Made by a program: the position numbers and the translations under genes. From positions 1 through 64,000 of the forward strand of contig JAFGYE010000002.1 of assembly GCA_016936255.1 (NCBI GenBank): a DNA stretch of 64,000 nucleotides, given 5' to 3'. Numbering within the stretch: the first letter of the stretch is position 1; every line of letters starts with the position of its first letter. The DNA comes from Marinifilaceae bacterium (GTDB lineage Bacteria > Bacteroidota > Bacteroidia > Bacteroidales > Marinifilaceae). Positions 1-8,528 of the stretch are shown piece after piece. Below the pieces are notes generated by a model. The model was not told where the DNA came from. It worked only from the letters and a program-made list of their open reading frames with translations, and did no database searches.

Positions 1-41
1 GTCATTGCGAAGGAGCATAGCGACTGCGGCAATCTGTTCCC
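1..41. repeat. Interspersed hairpin-type repeat remnant
   Basis: The window opens with GTCATTGCGAAGGAGC followed by ATAGCGACTGCGGCAATCTG. The ends ATTGC (4-8) and GCAAT (29-33) can pair around an imperfect stem. I recall this layout from short dispersed repeats of the GTCATTGCGAGGAGC...GCAATCT type found between genes in many bacteria. It sits downstream of the ABC exporter's 3' end. Its left edge may lie outside the window. Confidence 0.5.
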
Positions 42-85
42 TTTTGAGAACAATCGAAAATTAATTTGAATACTGCAATTTGGTT

Positions 86-118
86 CCTTCTCCTTTAGGA
101 GAGGCTTAGGGTGAGGTG
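86..118. repeat. Second interspersed repeat (TCTCCTTTAGGAGA hairpin)
   Basis: The segment has an inverted pair, TCTCCTTTAGGAGA, followed by GGCTTAGGGTGAGGTG. It resembles the dispersed CTCTCC-TTTGG-AGAGGGCTGGGGTGAGG type repeat seen in Bacteroidota and other genomes. It lies about 45 bases after the first repeat, so the 200 bases beyond the ABC exporter stop seem to be repeat filler rather than coding sequence. Identification is from memory of the motif, not from a search. Confidence 0.45.
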
Positions 119-200
119 TTCGGTAAATTGATTTCAAGGAAGTACACAAAAATCAGTGCAAACCCTATGAAATCATAAGGATCTGCGTCTTATTTAATTT

Positions 201-1997
201 CTAATTCGAATACTGCAGCTGAATCAGTTTATTGTATTTCCCGTCAGTAATATTCATTAAGACCTCGTGCGTGCCTTGTTCTACAATCTCACCCTGTTCC
301 AATACAACAATTTCATCCGCCTTTCTAACAGTGGACAAACGGTGGGCAATCACGATCGATGTTCTTCCTGTCATCAGTTTCTCAAGAGCCTCCTGAACCA
401 GCATTTCCGATTCGGAGTCGAGTGAGGAGGTGGCTTCATCCAATATTAAAATTTTGGGATCATTAAGAATCGCACGGGCAATGGCAATTCTTTGGCGCTG
501 ACCGCCTGAAAGCTGAGTGCCTCGTTCTCCGACAATGGTTTCAAACTTTTCAGGAAAGCGCTCAATAAATTCCAGTGCATTGGCCTTTTGTGCGGCTTCG
601 AATATTTCCTGCCCGCTGGCACCCGGTTTTCCATAAGCAATGTTTTCACTGATACTTCCGCCAAATAGAAAAATATCCTGCGACACTAGTGAAATCTGAC
701 TTCGTAAAGCTGATAAGGGAAAATCATGACTATCATGCTGGTCAAAAAACAAGCTGTTTTTAGGTGGCCTGTGCAGCAACAGCAGGAGCGAGGCCATGGT
801 ACTTTTTCCGGCACCACTATGCCCAACCAGAGCAATCATTTTATTGCTTTCAATTTTTAAATTGATATTGTTTAAAACTGCTTGCTCACTTCTCGAAGGA
901 TAGGCAAAATTTAAATTTCTCAGGCTGATTTCTCCCTGCATTTTGAATTTGGGATCTATATCATTGACATCTTGAATGTCTTCAGGTTCTTCATCATAGA
1001 TTTTGAACAGGTCTTCGGTTGCACCGATAAATTTCTGAATGTTGGTATACACATTGGCCAGGCCGCTGATGGTTCCCCCTACAAAAACGGAATAAATTAC
1101 AAAGGAAAATAAATCTCCGGCCTGCATTTCGCCTGCTTGCAGTAAACGGGAACCCTGCCATACCATAGCGGCAATGGCACCAAAAAGTCCGAGAATAATA
1201 AAAGAGGAAAATGCTCCCCGGTATTTGCCCCGGGTGATGCCCAGATCGGCCATTTCCAAGGTTTTCTTTTTGTAACGGGCAATTTCGATATGCTCATTGG
1301 TAAAAGCTTTCACGCTTTGTATGCCTTGCAGGGTTTCTTCAATAATTGTGTTTGAATCGGCCAGTTTTGTTTGTACCTCTTTGGAGAATTTACGGATAAA
1401 CCGGCCAAAAAACCTGGCAACGATCATGGTTGGCGGCAAAGTAATCAGCATAAAGGCAGTCAGCTTTATCGAGATAATCCCCAAAAGGGTAATACCCCCT
1501 GTAATTACGATAATCTGACGGATGAATTCAGCCAAAGTACTGGTCATGGTTTCCTGCAGCAACACCACATCTGCCGATATTCTGCTGTTGAGTTCACCCA
1601 CTCTTCGTCGTTCAAAAAATTGCAGGGGGAGTTTTATTAAATGACGGTAGGTGGCTTGTCGCAGTGCGGCTAAAGATCTCTCTGTTACGTTCACAAACAA
1701 TACAATACGGAAATAGGAGAAGGTGGCTTGAAGAATCAATACACAGGCAATTAAAACAGCGGTTTGATTCAGGCTTTGGCCCAGGGTAGTATTATTGCCT
1801 GAGTTCACCAAATCACCCAAGAGCTTTGGAAAAGCCAGACTCGCCAAACTCGAACCCAATAAGAAAAAGATCCCTAAAAAGTATTGTCCCCGGTAGGGTT
1901 TAATGTATTTGTAAAGTCTAAAGGCACTTTGTAAACCACTTTTATTTATTTTCCCTTTCGGAACATTCGATGTATCTGCTGTATGTGTTCTTGCCAT
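201..1997 (-). CDS. ABC exporter half-transporter, fused permease and ATPase (MsbA/LmrA-like)
   Basis: A 598-residue type I ABC exporter with the membrane domain first and the nucleotide-binding domain second, at the usual length for a homodimeric or heterodimeric lipid or drug exporter. Residues about 35-330 hold roughly six membrane helices. The ATPase part shows Walker A GHSGAGKST (about 387-395), signature LSGGQRQR (about 490), Walker B ILILDEATSSLD (about 515) and the H-loop in IVIAHRLST. All catalytic elements are intact, so it should be an active ATPase. It stands alone, with no partner half-transporter in the window. The substrate cannot be told from sequence; lipid A-type lipid export and drug export are both possible. 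Confidence 0.9.
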   Translation of the reverse strand: MARTHTADTSNVPKGKINKSGLQSAFRLYKYIKPYRGQYFLGIFFLLGSSLASLAFPKLLGDLVNSGNNTTLGQSLNQTAVLIACVLILQATFSYFRIVLFVNVTERSLAALRQATYRHLIKLPLQFFERRRVGELNSRISADVVLLQETMTSTLAEFIRQIIVITGGITLLGIISIKLTAFMLITLPPTMIVARFFGRFIRKFSKEVQTKLADSNTIIEETLQGIQSVKAFTNEHIEIARYKKKTLEMADLGITRGKYRGAFSSFIILGLFGAIAAMVWQGSRLLQAGEMQAGDLFSFVIYSVFVGGTISGLANVYTNIQKFIGATEDLFKIYDEEPEDIQDVNDIDPKFKMQGEISLRNLNFAYPSRSEQAVLNNINLKIESNKMIALVGHSGAGKSTMASLLLLLHRPPKNSLFFDQHDSHDFPLSALRSQISLVSQDIFLFGGSISENIAYGKPGASGQEIFEAAQKANALEFIERFPEKFETIVGERGTQLSGGQRQRIAIARAILNDPKILILDEATSSLDSESEMLVQEALEKLMTGRTSIVIAHRLSTVRKADEIVVLEQGEIVEQGTHEVLMNITDGKYNKLIQLQYSN

Positions 1998-2146
1998 TCT
2001 TTGATATCACTATTTAAAACAATTCCTAATAATAAGAAAATTAGTCGGGATAATCTTTGTAAGTGATATCTTTTATTGACTGCCCATGATAAATACTTTT
2101 ATCTGCAAAATCTTTCTTTGGAGCAGTGGAGGACAAAAACAGATTA

Positions 2147-2578
2147 TTAGCCGACAAATAATTTTTCGATTTCTTTTGTCACATAGTTCAAATGGCAATT
2201 GTCAATGTTAAGCCATTTAATTGAGGCTTCTACAGTACTAAATGTTCTGTACTGAAGTGGTGATATGTTTTCGTTTAACGTGAACAGGATTGTTTTCGTA
2301 ACATGGTCGGGTGTAGAGGTTAATAAAACAAGCCGCATTAGTCCTGTTAGCTTTACGTTTTCTTTCACCCAATTGCCATATTCGAACAATTCATCTTCTG
2401 TCAGATTTATAGTTGCGTTTCTAAGATCAACAATAAAACCAAACTTAGGATTAAAATCTTTGTCGTTAATAATATCACTCTTTAGCTGTTGCATCTTGTT
2501 TTTAGTGATATTATTTTGATGATATTGAATAACCAGGCCAATATCTTTTAAAATAGAGTATTTGTATATGTCTCGCAT
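2147..2578 (-). CDS. Small STAS/SpoIIAA-like protein of unknown function
   Basis: A 143-residue soluble protein with no signal peptide or membrane segment. It has alternating predicted strands and helices, including FGFIVDLRNATINL followed by a helix and MRLVLLTSTPDHV. This pattern resembles the STAS-like proteins common in Bacteroidota that bind other proteins or small ligands; I assign the fold by pattern only. The start lies 80 bases after the stop of the PAS histidine kinase on the same strand, so the two are probably co-transcribed and this could be the kinase's partner. No catalytic motif is visible. Confidence 0.6.
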   Translation of the reverse strand: MRDIYKYSILKDIGLVIQYHQNNITKNKMQQLKSDIINDKDFNPKFGFIVDLRNATINLTEDELFEYGNWVKENVKLTGLMRLVLLTSTPDHVTKTILFTLNENISPLQYRTFSTVEASIKWLNIDNCHLNYVTKEIEKLFVG

Positions 2579-2658
2579 TGTCTGTGAAAATTTATTTACT
2601 GTTTTTTGAAACAGAATGGAAAATTACGATTGTTATTTGATCATAGCTTGTTTGCGGT

Positions 2659-3813
2659 TTAACTTGGATTGTGTAAAGGGAGGGTGAATTTGAAAACACT
2701 TCCTTTTCCTATTTCGCTTTCAACCCAAATGTCACCCTTGTGTTTTTCCACAAATTCTTTGCAAAGAATCAATCCCAAACCAGACCCTTTTTCCTTTTCA
2801 GTACCTTTGGAAGTTGTATTTTCAGAAATATCAAATAGCTTTTTAAGAGTTTTGTTATTAATCCCAACTCCATTATCCGAAACAGAAATTTCGACATACG
2901 TGTGTTTCGGAATTGCAGAAATGGTAATACATCCTTCGGGTTTATTGAATTTGATTGCATTGGAAATAAGATTTCGTAAAATGGTCTTCAACATATTTTT
3001 ATCGGCATTCACTGCAATCCCGTCAGTTTGAATTTGATTTATTGATATGTTTTTAATTTTTGCAGTTGCATTTAAATTTTTTACTGTCTCTTTGATAATG
3101 GATGATAAAACTATTTTTTTTGGCTTATAAATTATAGGTCCAGTTTGTGATTTTGCCCAATTCAATAAATTGTCAAGCAAAACAAGAGTGCTTTTGGCAG
3201 TTGTATTTATTAACTTTAAATACTCTTCCGTTTCTAACTCATCAAAATCATTTGCGTCTTCAATCAACAATTCCGAAAATCCCAAAATACTCGAGAACGG
3301 CGTTCTTAAATCGTGCGCAATTATTGAAAAAAGTTTGTCTTTTGTTGCATTAAGTTCTATTAAGCGCTTTTGGTTTTCTTTTAAAGCTTGTTCTGCATCT
3401 TTATATTCAGTAATGTCAAGTATGATACCAACAATTCCGCAAAACTCATTTTTCTCATTAATTATATTGGCCTTATGAAAAATGATATCATGAAAAGTCC
3501 CGTCAGCATATTTCACATTGCATTCATAGGTTTGATTTTCCAGACTGTCACGTAATTCGCAATCGGCATTGTAATATTTGTCTGCAAGTTCCTTTGATGC
3601 AATCTCGTAAACACTTGAATTTATAATTTTAGTTTTGGGCAGTCCCAGATAACTTGCAAAAGCATCATTACAATTGGTATAGATAAAGTCTTTGTTTTTT
3701 ACAAACAAGGGATTCGGAATCGTATTAATCATCTTGTCCTGAATTTTTAATTCAAGCTTTAATTTGATTATTTCTTTTTCCAGATCTTGATATGTAGGTT
3801 TGCCCTGGGTCAT
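2659..3813 (-). CDS. Soluble PAS-domain sensor histidine kinase
   Basis: A 384-residue cytoplasmic kinase without membrane segments. A short coiled-coil-like N-terminus (about 8-28) leads to a PAS domain (about 30-140, ending in the PAC-like GIVGIILDITEYKDAEQ), then a HisKA dimerisation helix with the phospho-acceptor His in FSIIAHDLRTPFSS (about residue 166). A HATPase_c domain follows with LISNAIKFNKP (N box), DNGVGI (G1) and KGSGLGLILCKEFV (G2). All expected catalytic residues are present. There is no receiver domain and no response regulator gene nearby, so the partner is elsewhere or is the small downstream protein. The start overlaps the preceding small ORF by four bases (ATGA). Confidence 0.92.
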   Translation of the reverse strand: MTQGKPTYQDLEKEIIKLKLELKIQDKMINTIPNPLFVKNKDFIYTNCNDAFASYLGLPKTKIINSSVYEIASKELADKYYNADCELRDSLENQTYECNVKYADGTFHDIIFHKANIINEKNEFCGIVGIILDITEYKDAEQALKENQKRLIELNATKDKLFSIIAHDLRTPFSSILGFSELLIEDANDFDELETEEYLKLINTTAKSTLVLLDNLLNWAKSQTGPIIYKPKKIVLSSIIKETVKNLNATAKIKNISINQIQTDGIAVNADKNMLKTILRNLISNAIKFNKPEGCITISAIPKHTYVEISVSDNGVGINNKTLKKLFDISENTTSKGTEKEKGSGLGLILCKEFVEKHKGDIWVESEIGKGSVFKFTLPLHNPS

Positions 3814-4016
3814 TTTTTGTTCTTAAGATATTTGTAAATATGCACAATAGACTTTTGTACGGTAAGCCTTGTGCTCTTGTTTGTATTTTGAGTTTTTTTT
3901 GTTGCTTTAAAATTCTTCTTAGCCACATTCAACAGTGAACTCCGCAGCTTATTTTCTATAACGGCCTCTTCTGGTGTTTGTATTGGGTTTTTCCGAAGAA
4001 CTGATTTTTGCGGCAT
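3810..4016 (-). CDS. Possible small basic protein, 68 residues
   Basis: An ORF of 68 codons rich in Lys, Thr and Asn, with no recognisable domain. Two things argue for it: its TGA overlaps the histidine kinase ATG as ATGA, a common translational-coupling arrangement, and it fills an otherwise empty stretch between the GIDE-like gene and the kinase. Against it, its first 68 bases overlap the end of the GIDE-like gene in another frame, and its composition is what one expects from AT-rich non-coding DNA. An internal start would shorten it. I treat it as unproven. Confidence 0.3.
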   Translation of the reverse strand: MPQKSVLRKNPIQTPEEAVIENKLRSSLLNVAKKNFKATKKTQNTNKSTRLTVQKSIVHIYKYLKNKK

Positions 4017-4677
4017 TTTTTACTGTAGTATCAGGATCATCGCTTAAGTAAACGGCATCCTCAGTGCTGGATGTAATTGCAAGAATCTGTCCGTACTTTT
4101 CAGGCAGGTTTACACTTGCAGCATCTTTCCATTCTCCCTTTCCAAACACAGCAACTTTTTCTCCCTGTTCAAGAATTCCCTCTTTGTACCGAAGTGTTTT
4201 ATTAAAGCCCCAGGAGTTCTCACTTTTAACTCCTTTGCTATTCAGGTAATTTTCAAGATTCTGTGGTGCGTCGGTAAAAAATCCGGTAGAATAGCTTTCG
4301 TCCTGAACAATATAAGATTTAATTCTGCTGTCATTTATAAATGCATAGCTGGTTTCTTCCCGAATTAAAAAATTGTTTGATATTTCCTCCTCAATAATCG
4401 TTTTCCATTTTGAACTATTGCCTGATGCCACTTTTTGCTCGATATGCACATAGTAATAAGAACATTCACGGTTCGAAAGAGGAGATAGAAGGGGAGCATC
4501 AACAAATTCAACGGTTCCTACAATCCTAGCCAGCTCACCATCTTTAAAATCTGCAATTTTCCGAAGCTCCGATTTTTTTAGCTTTCGTTTAATAATGGCT
4601 TTTTTACTGAAAAAAACTGCTGATAGTAAAACTGTAACGATTATTGCAAAAATAATAAAGAAGAATACTGGTCCCAT
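3949..4677 (-). CDS. Membrane-anchored GIDE-domain-like protein
   Basis: A 242-residue protein beginning with a single strong membrane helix (about 2-25), followed by a basic segment and a domain with the pattern LSPLSNRECSYYYVHIEQ. That pattern is typical of the GIDE family, which is named for eukaryotic mitochondrial E3 ligases but is found widely in bacteria without the RING finger. No RING or other Cys-rich ligase motif is seen here, so ubiquitin-type activity is not expected. The C-terminus is polar and low in complexity. The bacterial role is unknown. It is first in a minus-strand run with the small ORF and the histidine kinase. Confidence 0.65.
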   Translation of the reverse strand: MGPVFFFIIFAIIVTVLLSAVFFSKKAIIKRKLKKSELRKIADFKDGELARIVGTVEFVDAPLLSPLSNRECSYYYVHIEQKVASGNSSKWKTIIEEEISNNFLIREETSYAFINDSRIKSYIVQDESYSTGFFTDAPQNLENYLNSKGVKSENSWGFNKTLRYKEGILEQGEKVAVFGKGEWKDAASVNLPEKYGQILAITSSTEDAVYLSDDPDTTVKNAAKISSSEKPNTNTRRGRYRK

Positions 4678-5140
4678 TTCTGTTGATTTATTTAGGGGGT
4701 GAGATTATAGATTTTCTGATTGGATGATAAGGTGCGTCGCATTTAGTTTTTTATCATATCAGCTTGTTATCTTATCGTTCATAACCGGCATTGAAAGTAA
4801 AGGTTTTTTATGATAGTTCCAACGGTTAAATGCTTACTCAAGCTAAGGCCTGAACGAAAACTGTTTTGTTGTTTTTCCCCGTGTACCCCGTGCTCAATTC
4901 TATTTTAATCTCTTCTATGTACTATTTATCAGATTTTTCTACCACAGAAGGCACGGAGTTGCACAGAGAATAGTAGGTTGATCTGTACTTTTACCAGAAT
5001 CCTATTTTATTGTCTTTCCGGCGCTTCCTCTAAATAAGCAAGTCTTTCCGCTCTGAGCCGAAGAGATTCCGATCCTGAGAAATTGGGGTGCCTGTATGAG
5101 AGGGAAGCTTCCCAATTTAAATTATAAAATTGAATAAAAG
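4678..5140. other. Gene-free spacer with repeat remnants
   Basis: No supported gene is seen in this stretch. It contains CCCCGTGTACCCCGTGCTC (about 4877-4896) and ACCACAGAAGGCACGGAG (from 4941), which resemble the opposing halves of a dispersed CCACAGAG-type repeat. It also holds an inverted pair, AAATTGGG (5080-5087) and CCCAATTT (5111-5118), separated by 23 bases. The rest is low-complexity AT-rich DNA. It looks like an area where short repeats have accumulated and decayed. Confidence 0.5.
4941..4968. repeat. CCACAGAG-type dispersed repeat remnant
   Basis: ACCACAGAAGGCACGGAG followed by TTGCACAGAG matches the rhythm of the widespread ACCACAGAG-ACACAGAG-CACAGAG intergenic repeat, with several substitutions. 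The upstream CCCCGTGTACCCCGTGCTC has the complementary sense, as if an inverted pair once flanked about 45 bases. Identification is from memory; a genome-wide search would be needed for copy number. Confidence 0.4.
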
Positions 5141-5172
5141 CAAAAAGAGACCATTCCTTGCGGAACAGTCTC
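5141..5172 (-). terminator. Rho-independent terminator of the metalloprotease gene
   Basis: On the minus strand GAGACTGTTCC-GCAA-GGAATGGTCTC forms a hairpin with one internal mismatch and is followed at once by TTTTTG. It lies 24 bases past the metalloprotease stop codon, as expected for its terminator. Confidence 0.85.
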
Positions 5173-5195
5173 AATCCTCTATTTTAATAAGTTTA

Positions 5196-7238
5196 TTACT
5201 TCAATTCTTCCAAAGCTTCTTTAGCTGCTTTCAATAAAGGTTGTGCTGATAAATCGTTACCGGTAGCTTCAACCATCCATTGGTTGGGAGTCAAACGTCC
5301 TTGTTTAAATATTCTGTCTATTTCGGCAGGGAAATTCTTTCCTTTTAATTGTTGCTCCAATTGGAACTCAATTACATTGCCAAAAGCATAGTTCGATAAG
5401 TACAGCGGACTGTTTAGCATGTGTGAATAAATGGCCAAAATAGTCTGATCTTTTACGCCGTAAACAGGAGCGTAGAATTCATTCCAAACTTCTTTTGCAA
5501 TTCGCATGGCAGCATCGCGCAGCTGAGCTGCATCAGCTTCAGGATTTGCATACAGCCATTTCCACATGCGGATATCCAATACCGAAACACCCATTATTTC
5601 GTAGGCACTCCAGAATAAGTCAAGTTTTTTTAAAGCATCTTCCTGAGGTGAATCGTTATGAATTCCCAGCAATAACATGTCTCTTTTTTGGAAGATAAAC
5701 GCCAATGCTTCAGTAAATGCAGTGTTTGGAACGCCATTCATTACAAAGTTGTCAACATCATAAAGCGATATGGTTTGCTCCACATTGTGCCCAAACTCAT
5801 GAACCGCAATGTTGTAGCCTTTGTAATCCATTCCTTTTTCACCAATTCGGGTACGTAAATGAGCCTTTTGTCCTTTGGCAGCACCACCCCAGGCGTGTCC
5901 CGAGCCTCTTGCCGGATCAACAGCAATATGAGCTCCCAACCATTGTGCTCTTTCCTTATCGTAACCCAGTTTTACCAATAAATTTGGTAAATCAGCTTCC
6001 AAAGCGGCCGCGTCAGGGTACAATTTACGGGTCTGGGCATCCAGCTTCGACTCATCCATTCCGCTGCGGGCTTTAAAACCATCGTACCAAATGTCGAATG
6101 GTTCCAAATCACGACCTAATCTTTGCTTAATTAGCTCACCAACTTTTTTGGTTTCCTCGGAGCGCATAAAATCCGTAAAGATTTTTTCAGTCGCTTCTGC
6201 AGATATTTCTTTGGCTCCGTCATATTGCCTTTTAATAAAGGTGTTTTGATCCGGATAGTAAGGATCGATTGCTTTATTGGCATGGAAATTATTTAGAATT
6301 TGCTGATATCTTTCATTTGGTTCAGGTGTTGCTTCAATTGTTTTTCCATCCTGATAAACCAGATTGGTATACGGATCCCACTCCAAATTCCCATTGTTGA
6401 TTACCTTTTCAGGGATTTCCTGAGAAATAATGCGCTGCATCACCTGATAAATCATCTTCTGCTTTTCCAAACCATCTGTTTTGTTGGCGTAGTTGGCTTT
6501 AAGCTCATCACGCAGGTTCCAGTGCGACAAAAGAACTTTATCTTCAGGGAAGAAACGATTTCCTTTGGCATCAGTTAAATGTCCAACATGAATGTTATAG
6601 TCCATAATGTAAACATCGGTGTTAGCGGCCATTTTTCCGACTTCCTGTAGGAGTTCAGCAGGTACTCTTGCTGTAAAATAATCACCCAAACGGGCATAAG
6701 CCCATTGCTGACGAGTCCATTCTTTAGCATTTGTTTCTTTTTCTTCCAAACTGAACGGAGGAAAATTCAAGGCAATAATAAAAGCAATTTTATTTTGGTA
6801 GAAATCATTCATCCAGTGAGAATCTACACTGTAAGCACCAAAGGCATTGTCAATAGGATGCTGCTCGAATGTATTTAAATGCACCGGTTCTAATAAATCA
6901 AGTGTTATTTTATTAAAATGACCGGTTATAATTTCAATGTTCCTTGATATTTTTTGAAAAACAAGCTCTTTTTCTGATTGATCAACAATAAAGTTCTCCT
7001 TACAGAAAGTTGTAAATTCTTCCTCTGTTCCGTCACTTGCACGCCATAGGTTGGCAGCATGTTTTACTCCTTTTTCAACAAGGTGTTTATCCGCATTGCT
7101 TGTGCTTAGTATTTCAATCGTTCGATTGATGTTTTCGCTTGAGATGTTCGAAACATCCGCCTTTTGTTCTGCTTTTGCTTGATTACCAGAAGCTGATAGT
7201 ACTAGTAAAGCAGAAAACAAAATGATCATCTTTTTCAT
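5196..7238 (-). CDS. Exported HExxH zinc metalloprotease (M3-like gluzincin)
   Basis: The chosen start gives 680 residues beginning MKKMIILFSALLVLSASG, a clear signal peptide ending near AKA; the ORF extends 21 codons further upstream but that extension is polar and would hide the signal. The catalytic motif HEFGHNVEQ lies near residue 480 and a candidate third zinc ligand, the Glu of TEALAF, follows about 28 residues later. This is the spacing of gluzincins such as M3 oligopeptidases. The protein is mostly helical elsewhere and lacks a C-terminal sorting domain. It is probably a periplasmic peptidase acting on short peptides. It is monocistronic, with its own terminator. The exact family is uncertain. 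Confidence 0.8.
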   Translation of the reverse strand: MKKMIILFSALLVLSASGNQAKAEQKADVSNISSENINRTIEILSTSNADKHLVEKGVKHAANLWRASDGTEEEFTTFCKENFIVDQSEKELVFQKISRNIEIITGHFNKITLDLLEPVHLNTFEQHPIDNAFGAYSVDSHWMNDFYQNKIAFIIALNFPPFSLEEKETNAKEWTRQQWAYARLGDYFTARVPAELLQEVGKMAANTDVYIMDYNIHVGHLTDAKGNRFFPEDKVLLSHWNLRDELKANYANKTDGLEKQKMIYQVMQRIISQEIPEKVINNGNLEWDPYTNLVYQDGKTIEATPEPNERYQQILNNFHANKAIDPYYPDQNTFIKRQYDGAKEISAEATEKIFTDFMRSEETKKVGELIKQRLGRDLEPFDIWYDGFKARSGMDESKLDAQTRKLYPDAAALEADLPNLLVKLGYDKERAQWLGAHIAVDPARGSGHAWGGAAKGQKAHLRTRIGEKGMDYKGYNIAVHEFGHNVEQTISLYDVDNFVMNGVPNTAFTEALAFIFQKRDMLLLGIHNDSPQEDALKKLDLFWSAYEIMGVSVLDIRMWKWLYANPEADAAQLRDAAMRIAKEVWNEFYAPVYGVKDQTILAIYSHMLNSPLYLSNYAFGNVIEFQLEQQLKGKNFPAEIDRIFKQGRLTPNQWMVEATGNDLSAQPLLKAAKEALEELK

Positions 7239-7482
7239 TTGAGTAGGGTTGTTATTTGTTTGACTAAGTGTTGCTAAAAATACGAATTCAAGCTCATTCA
7301 AACAATGAGCTTTTTCATGCTTTATGGTTGTATCGTGGAATTGGGATTAGAAGAAATGAAATATAATTTGTACTGCAAATAAATCATTGAAACACAACAT
7401 TTCTAATTCACTCTTTCACTCAAATCTCAATTACTATCTTAAAAAAAATGTATTTTCGCTTTACAGATTGGATAACATGTGC

Positions 7483-7490
7483 TATTTTTG
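7483..7490 (+). promoter_or_regulatory. Promoter -7 element of the yebC-like gene
   Basis: TATTTTTG matches the Bacteroidota -7 consensus TAnnTTTG exactly and lies 22 bases before the start codon. A clear -33 TTTG at the usual spacing is not seen; the nearest candidates are TTG at 7468-7470 (too close) and TTTTCG ending at 7458 (too far). Confidence 0.5.
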
Positions 7491-7512
7491 CGCAAAATTA
7501 TATACATAAATT

Positions 7513-8220
7513 ATGGGAAGAGCATTTGAATTTAGGAAAGCGCGAAAAATGAAGCGTTGGGATAAGATGGCTAAAGCTTTTACGCGTATTGGTAAAGATA
7601 TCGTAATGGCAATTAAAGAAAGTGGCCCCGATCCCGCGACTAATTCTCGTTTGCGTGCAGTTATTCAAAATGCAAAGGCAGTAAATATGCCTAAGGAAAA
7701 TGTTGAAAGAGCAATTAAAAAAGCAACATCTAAAGATCAGAAGGACTATAAGGAAATTATTTACGAAGGATATGCTCCTCATGGTATTGCTGTATTAGTT
7801 GAAACTGCTACCGATAACCATACTAGAACGGTTGCAGATGTTCGCTCTTATTTTTCAAAATGCAAAGGTAGTTTAGGTACTGCCGGTAGTGTTGAATTCA
7901 TGTTTGAACACAAATGTCATTTTCAGATTGAAAACAAAGGTCAGGATATTGAAGAATTGGAGTTCGAATTAATCGACATAGGAGTAGAGGAAGTATTTGC
8001 AGAGGAGGAAGGAATCATGCTTTACGGTAACTTCCCTGATTTTGGAAAAATACAGGCTTACCTGGAAGAGAACGAAATTGAGGTAATTTCATCAGGTTTC
8101 GAAAGAATTCCAATGGATACAAAAGAATTAACTGAGGAACAAGTTGCAGATGTTGAAAAATTGCTGGAAAAACTGGAAGACAACGACGATGTTCAGAATG
8201 TTTATCACAATATGGCATAA
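7513..8220 (+). CDS. yebC: YebC/PmpR (TACO1) family protein
   Basis: A 235-residue protein with the family's start MGRAFEFRKARKMKRWDKMAK, the conserved helical N-terminal domain (RLRAVIQNAKAVNMPKENVERAIKKA) and the two alpha/beta domains containing YEGYAPHGIAVLVE and TDNHTRTVADVR. Length and motif order match the family throughout. Members have been described as DNA-binding regulators (PmpR) and more recently as ribosome-associated factors that help translation through difficult motifs, as does mitochondrial TACO1. It is monocistronic, with its own -7 element and a strong terminator. Confidence 0.95.
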   Translation: MGRAFEFRKARKMKRWDKMAKAFTRIGKDIVMAIKESGPDPATNSRLRAVIQNAKAVNMPKENVERAIKKATSKDQKDYKEIIYEGYAPHGIAVLVETATDNHTRTVADVRSYFSKCKGSLGTAGSVEFMFEHKCHFQIENKGQDIEELEFELIDIGVEEVFAEEEGIMLYGNFPDFGKIQAYLEENEIEVISSGFERIPMDTKELTEEQVADVEKLLEKLEDNDDVQNVYHNMA

Positions 8221-8256
8221 GAAAATCGCCGTTTAATTTATAATTTCATGATACAG

Positions 8257-8290
8257 AGCCTGATTCGTTTAACGGATCAGGCTTTTTTAT
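8257..8290 (+). terminator. Rho-independent terminator after yebC
   Basis: AGCCTGAT-TCGTTTAACG-GATCAGGCT forms a stem ending in TTTTTTATTTT, 36 bases after the stop codon. It isolates yebC from the catabolic cluster that follows. Confidence 0.9.
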
Positions 8291-8528
8291 TTTGCTAAAG
8301 TGAATAAAAAGAATTAAGGGTCTTTTTTTGACTTTTTTTATTTTCTTAAAGCCTTGTAAATGTTGGTGGTGTGAGCTAAAGGCGTGTTAGTCAGAAATCT
8401 TACCTTTTGAATGTTAAGAGTTTTTATTATATTTAGATATGTAGATGAAAAAACGTCTCATAACACACCTATGAAACCTTCATCTTTGAATACTTATGAA
8501 TTTTATTTTAAAATTAAAAAATTCAAAG
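8291..8528. other. Leader region of the catabolic cluster, no gene seen
   Basis: About 240 bases of AT-rich DNA between the yebC terminator and the shared palindromic element. No ORF with coding character is present. The promoter of the acyl-CoA cluster must lie here or upstream, but I find no exact TAnnTTTG element; CATCTTTG near 8480 is one base off. Confidence 0.4.

Noticed and set aside
3949-4677. Ubiquitin-like E3 ligase
   Set aside because: Only the GIDE-type domain is present; there is no RING finger or ubiquitin-like partner gene.
5717-6076. 119-codon plus-strand ORF within the metalloprotease gene
   Set aside because: Shadow frame of the zinc metalloprotease, covering its catalytic motif; composition is unlike a protein.
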